A stretch of DNA of 6,994 nucleotides from Candidatus Methanoplasma reticulitermitis (GTDB taxonomy: Archaea > Thermoplasmatota > Thermoplasmata > Methanomassiliicoccales > Methanomethylophilaceae): NCBI GenBank assembly GCA_031287135.1, contig JAITTK010000039.1:1-6994 (forward strand). The letters are read 5' to 3'. Both the position numbers and the translations under genes were made by a program. The notes under the pieces are model-generated. The model saw only the letters and a list, made by a program, of their open reading frames with translations. It had not been told where the DNA came from and made no database searches. Every line of letters begins with the position of its first letter. Position 1 is the stretch's first letter. Positions 6,277 to 6,994 of the stretch are shown here, piece after piece.

Positions 6277-6863
6277 ATGTTGACAACCACAATGTCAACG
6301 CTATGCTTCACTTTACTGTGGAATGAGAATGTATGGGGGATATTGTACTTATATATTTTATCACAGACGACGTCCCGGCCGTGTTTCTTTGCGAAATCCT
6401 TCACAAAACCGAGTGTCTCCGCCATGTGGAATGAATAGACGCACTCGGCGGACTCCATCGCTTTCAGGAGGAAATCCCTGTCGGCCCGGCGATTCTGACA
6501 CCCGAACGGCGGGTTCATAATAACCGTGTCGGCGTCGTCATCCACATCGCCTATATCGGAGCATATGAATGATGTGTCCGCCCCCACAAGGTCAGCGTGA
6601 CGGGACGCAATATCGATCGCCTTACGAGATATGTCATATCCTATGACGCGCCCGGCACCGAGCATCCATGCGCCGAAGGAGAACATCCCGGTCCCGCATC
6701 CCAGATCCATGACCTTGAGGCCTTTGATGTCTCCGTTGGCATATGCGCCGAAAAGGACATCCGCGGCAATGGCCGCGGGAGTGAGATACTGTTCGAGCGA
6801 AGGGTCGGGCTCTTCGAACCGCGGGACTTTCTCCAATTCGATCTCAAGGTCTTTTTTCTTCAT
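6270..6863 (-). CDS. METTL5-like RNA N6-adenine methyltransferase
   Basis: SAM-dependent methylase of the COG2263/METTL5 type; the eukaryotic member modifies one adenine of small-subunit rRNA. 197 aa, about the family's size. Numbering from the ATG at 6863: family segment LEQYLTPAAIAADVL (23-37), motif I DLGCGTGMF (53-61), acidic ribose contact D77 in IGYDIS, motif IV N117-P118-P119-F120-G121 typical of N6-adenine methylation, and the following QNRRADRDFLLKAMESAECV, then YSFHMAET, matching the METTL5 pattern. I chose the 6863 start because the family begins at about LEQY with a short lead; the longer frame from 6962 adds 33 residues rich in Asn, His and Arg with no family resemblance. No SD site precedes 6863, consistent with a leaderless mRNA. 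The target is likely rRNA, by homology only; archaeal members may act without a Trm112 partner or with one encoded elsewhere. Confidence 0.9.
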   Translation of the reverse strand: MKKKDLEIELEKVPRFEEPDPSLEQYLTPAAIAADVLFGAYANGDIKGLKVMDLGCGTGMFSFGAWMLGAGRVIGYDISRKAIDIASRHADLVGADTSFICSDIGDVDDDADTVIMNPPFGCQNRRADRDFLLKAMESAECVYSFHMAETLGFVKDFAKKHGRDVVCDKIYKYNIPHTFSFHSKVKHSVDIVVVNIR

Positions 6864-6885
6864 CTGACCGACATGAGAATGTTGG

Positions 6886-6893
6886 TTATTATC
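6886..6893 (-). promoter_or_regulatory. TATA-like element (GATAATAA) upstream of the methylase gene
   Basis: On the minus strand GATAATAA begins 30 nt before the ATG at 6863, preceded by A-rich CAAGAAT. This is the same word at nearly the same distance as in front of the 84-aa gene at 4647. Its centre at about 26 nt predicts transcription starting at the ATG. The run also holds three consecutive in-frame stop codons (TGA TAA TAA) of the frame at the right edge, so the match may reflect that frame's end instead of a promoter. Confidence 0.4.
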
Positions 6894-6994
6894 ATTCTTG
6901 CCGATATGTGATCGCTGCGGGGCGTCCGAAGCGCGAACCGGGTTCATTCGTGCCGATGGCATGTCCGGGCACCAGGCGAGGGAAACCGTCCTCA
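6892..6994 (-). CDS. Possible C-terminal end of an unidentified gene, cut by the right edge
   Basis: Reading the minus strand inward from 6993 gives 33 open codons ending at TGA (6892-6894), directly followed by TAA TAA in the same frame. The tail contains PRLVPGHAIGTNEPG and FGRPAAITY, rich in Gly and Pro, and reads more like folded protein than the alternative minus frame, which continues into the methylase as a poor N-terminal extension. Arginine codons here are CGC/CGG, while neighbouring genes favour AGG/AGA, which weakens the case. I do not recognise the protein. If real, it ends 28 nt before the methylase and may share its operon. Confidence 0.3.
   Translation of the reverse strand, partial: EDGFPRLVPGHAIGTNEPGSRFGRPAAITYRQE

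Noticed and set aside
6864..6962. Extension of the methylase by 33 residues to an ATG at 6962
   Set aside because: The added segment has no family resemblance, is odd in composition (Asn, His and Arg rich), and the family normally begins near the 6863 start.
6900..6994. Possible tRNA or + strand gene start (ATG at 6956 or 6961) at the right edge
   Set aside because: No cloverleaf pairing could be built around the GGTTC-like stretch, and neither ATG has a ribosome site or promoter; too little sequence to support either.

Overview
The window looks like ordinary chromosomal DNA from an archaeon. Four things point that way: an exosome Csl4 subunit, an iron-sulfur XPD-type helicase, a METTL5-type RNA methylase, and A/T-rich TATA-like elements about 26 nt upstream of two start codons that lack a Shine-Dalgarno (SD) site. 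Protein style, codon use (AGG/AGA arginine, C/G-rich third positions) and moderate GC suggest a Thermoplasmata lineage, possibly Methanomassiliicoccales. That placement is inference from recall, not a database result. I see no tRNA, rRNA, CRISPR array, insertion sequence or phage gene.

Left block (+ strand, 1-4620): four tightly packed genes. A class V PLP aminotransferase, cut off by the left edge, overlaps serA (phosphoglycerate dehydrogenase with a C-terminal ACT domain) by ATGA. Together they plausibly make phosphoserine from 3-phosphoglycerate. Nine bases after serA comes a 129-aa protein of unknown function, whose stop codon overlaps the start of an XPD/Rad3-family helicase with all four Fe-S cysteines.

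Middle (+ strand, 4647-4901): a lone 84-aa protein with a CxxC motif, apparently expressed from its own promoter as a leaderless or near-leaderless mRNA. It converges on the next block with only 2 bp between the two stop codons.

Right block (- strand, read from 6994 down to 4904): the tail of an unidentified reading frame at the right edge, then a METTL5-like methylase, Csl4, a 59-aa coiled-coil microprotein, and a stand-alone ThiI-type PP-loop protein. The last three are joined by ATGA overlaps, and csl4 starts 6 bp after the methylase stop. The block combines RNA modification with RNA degradation and sulfur transfer to RNA. The microprotein is easily missed but well supported: it has ATGA overlaps at both ends and a GGTGAT ribosome site.

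Nothing here amounts to a clearly new multi-gene system. The most informative oddities are the ThiI-like protein without its usual RNA-binding domains, the microprotein beside it, the unknown protein coupled to XPD, and the paired promoter/stop-codon motif.
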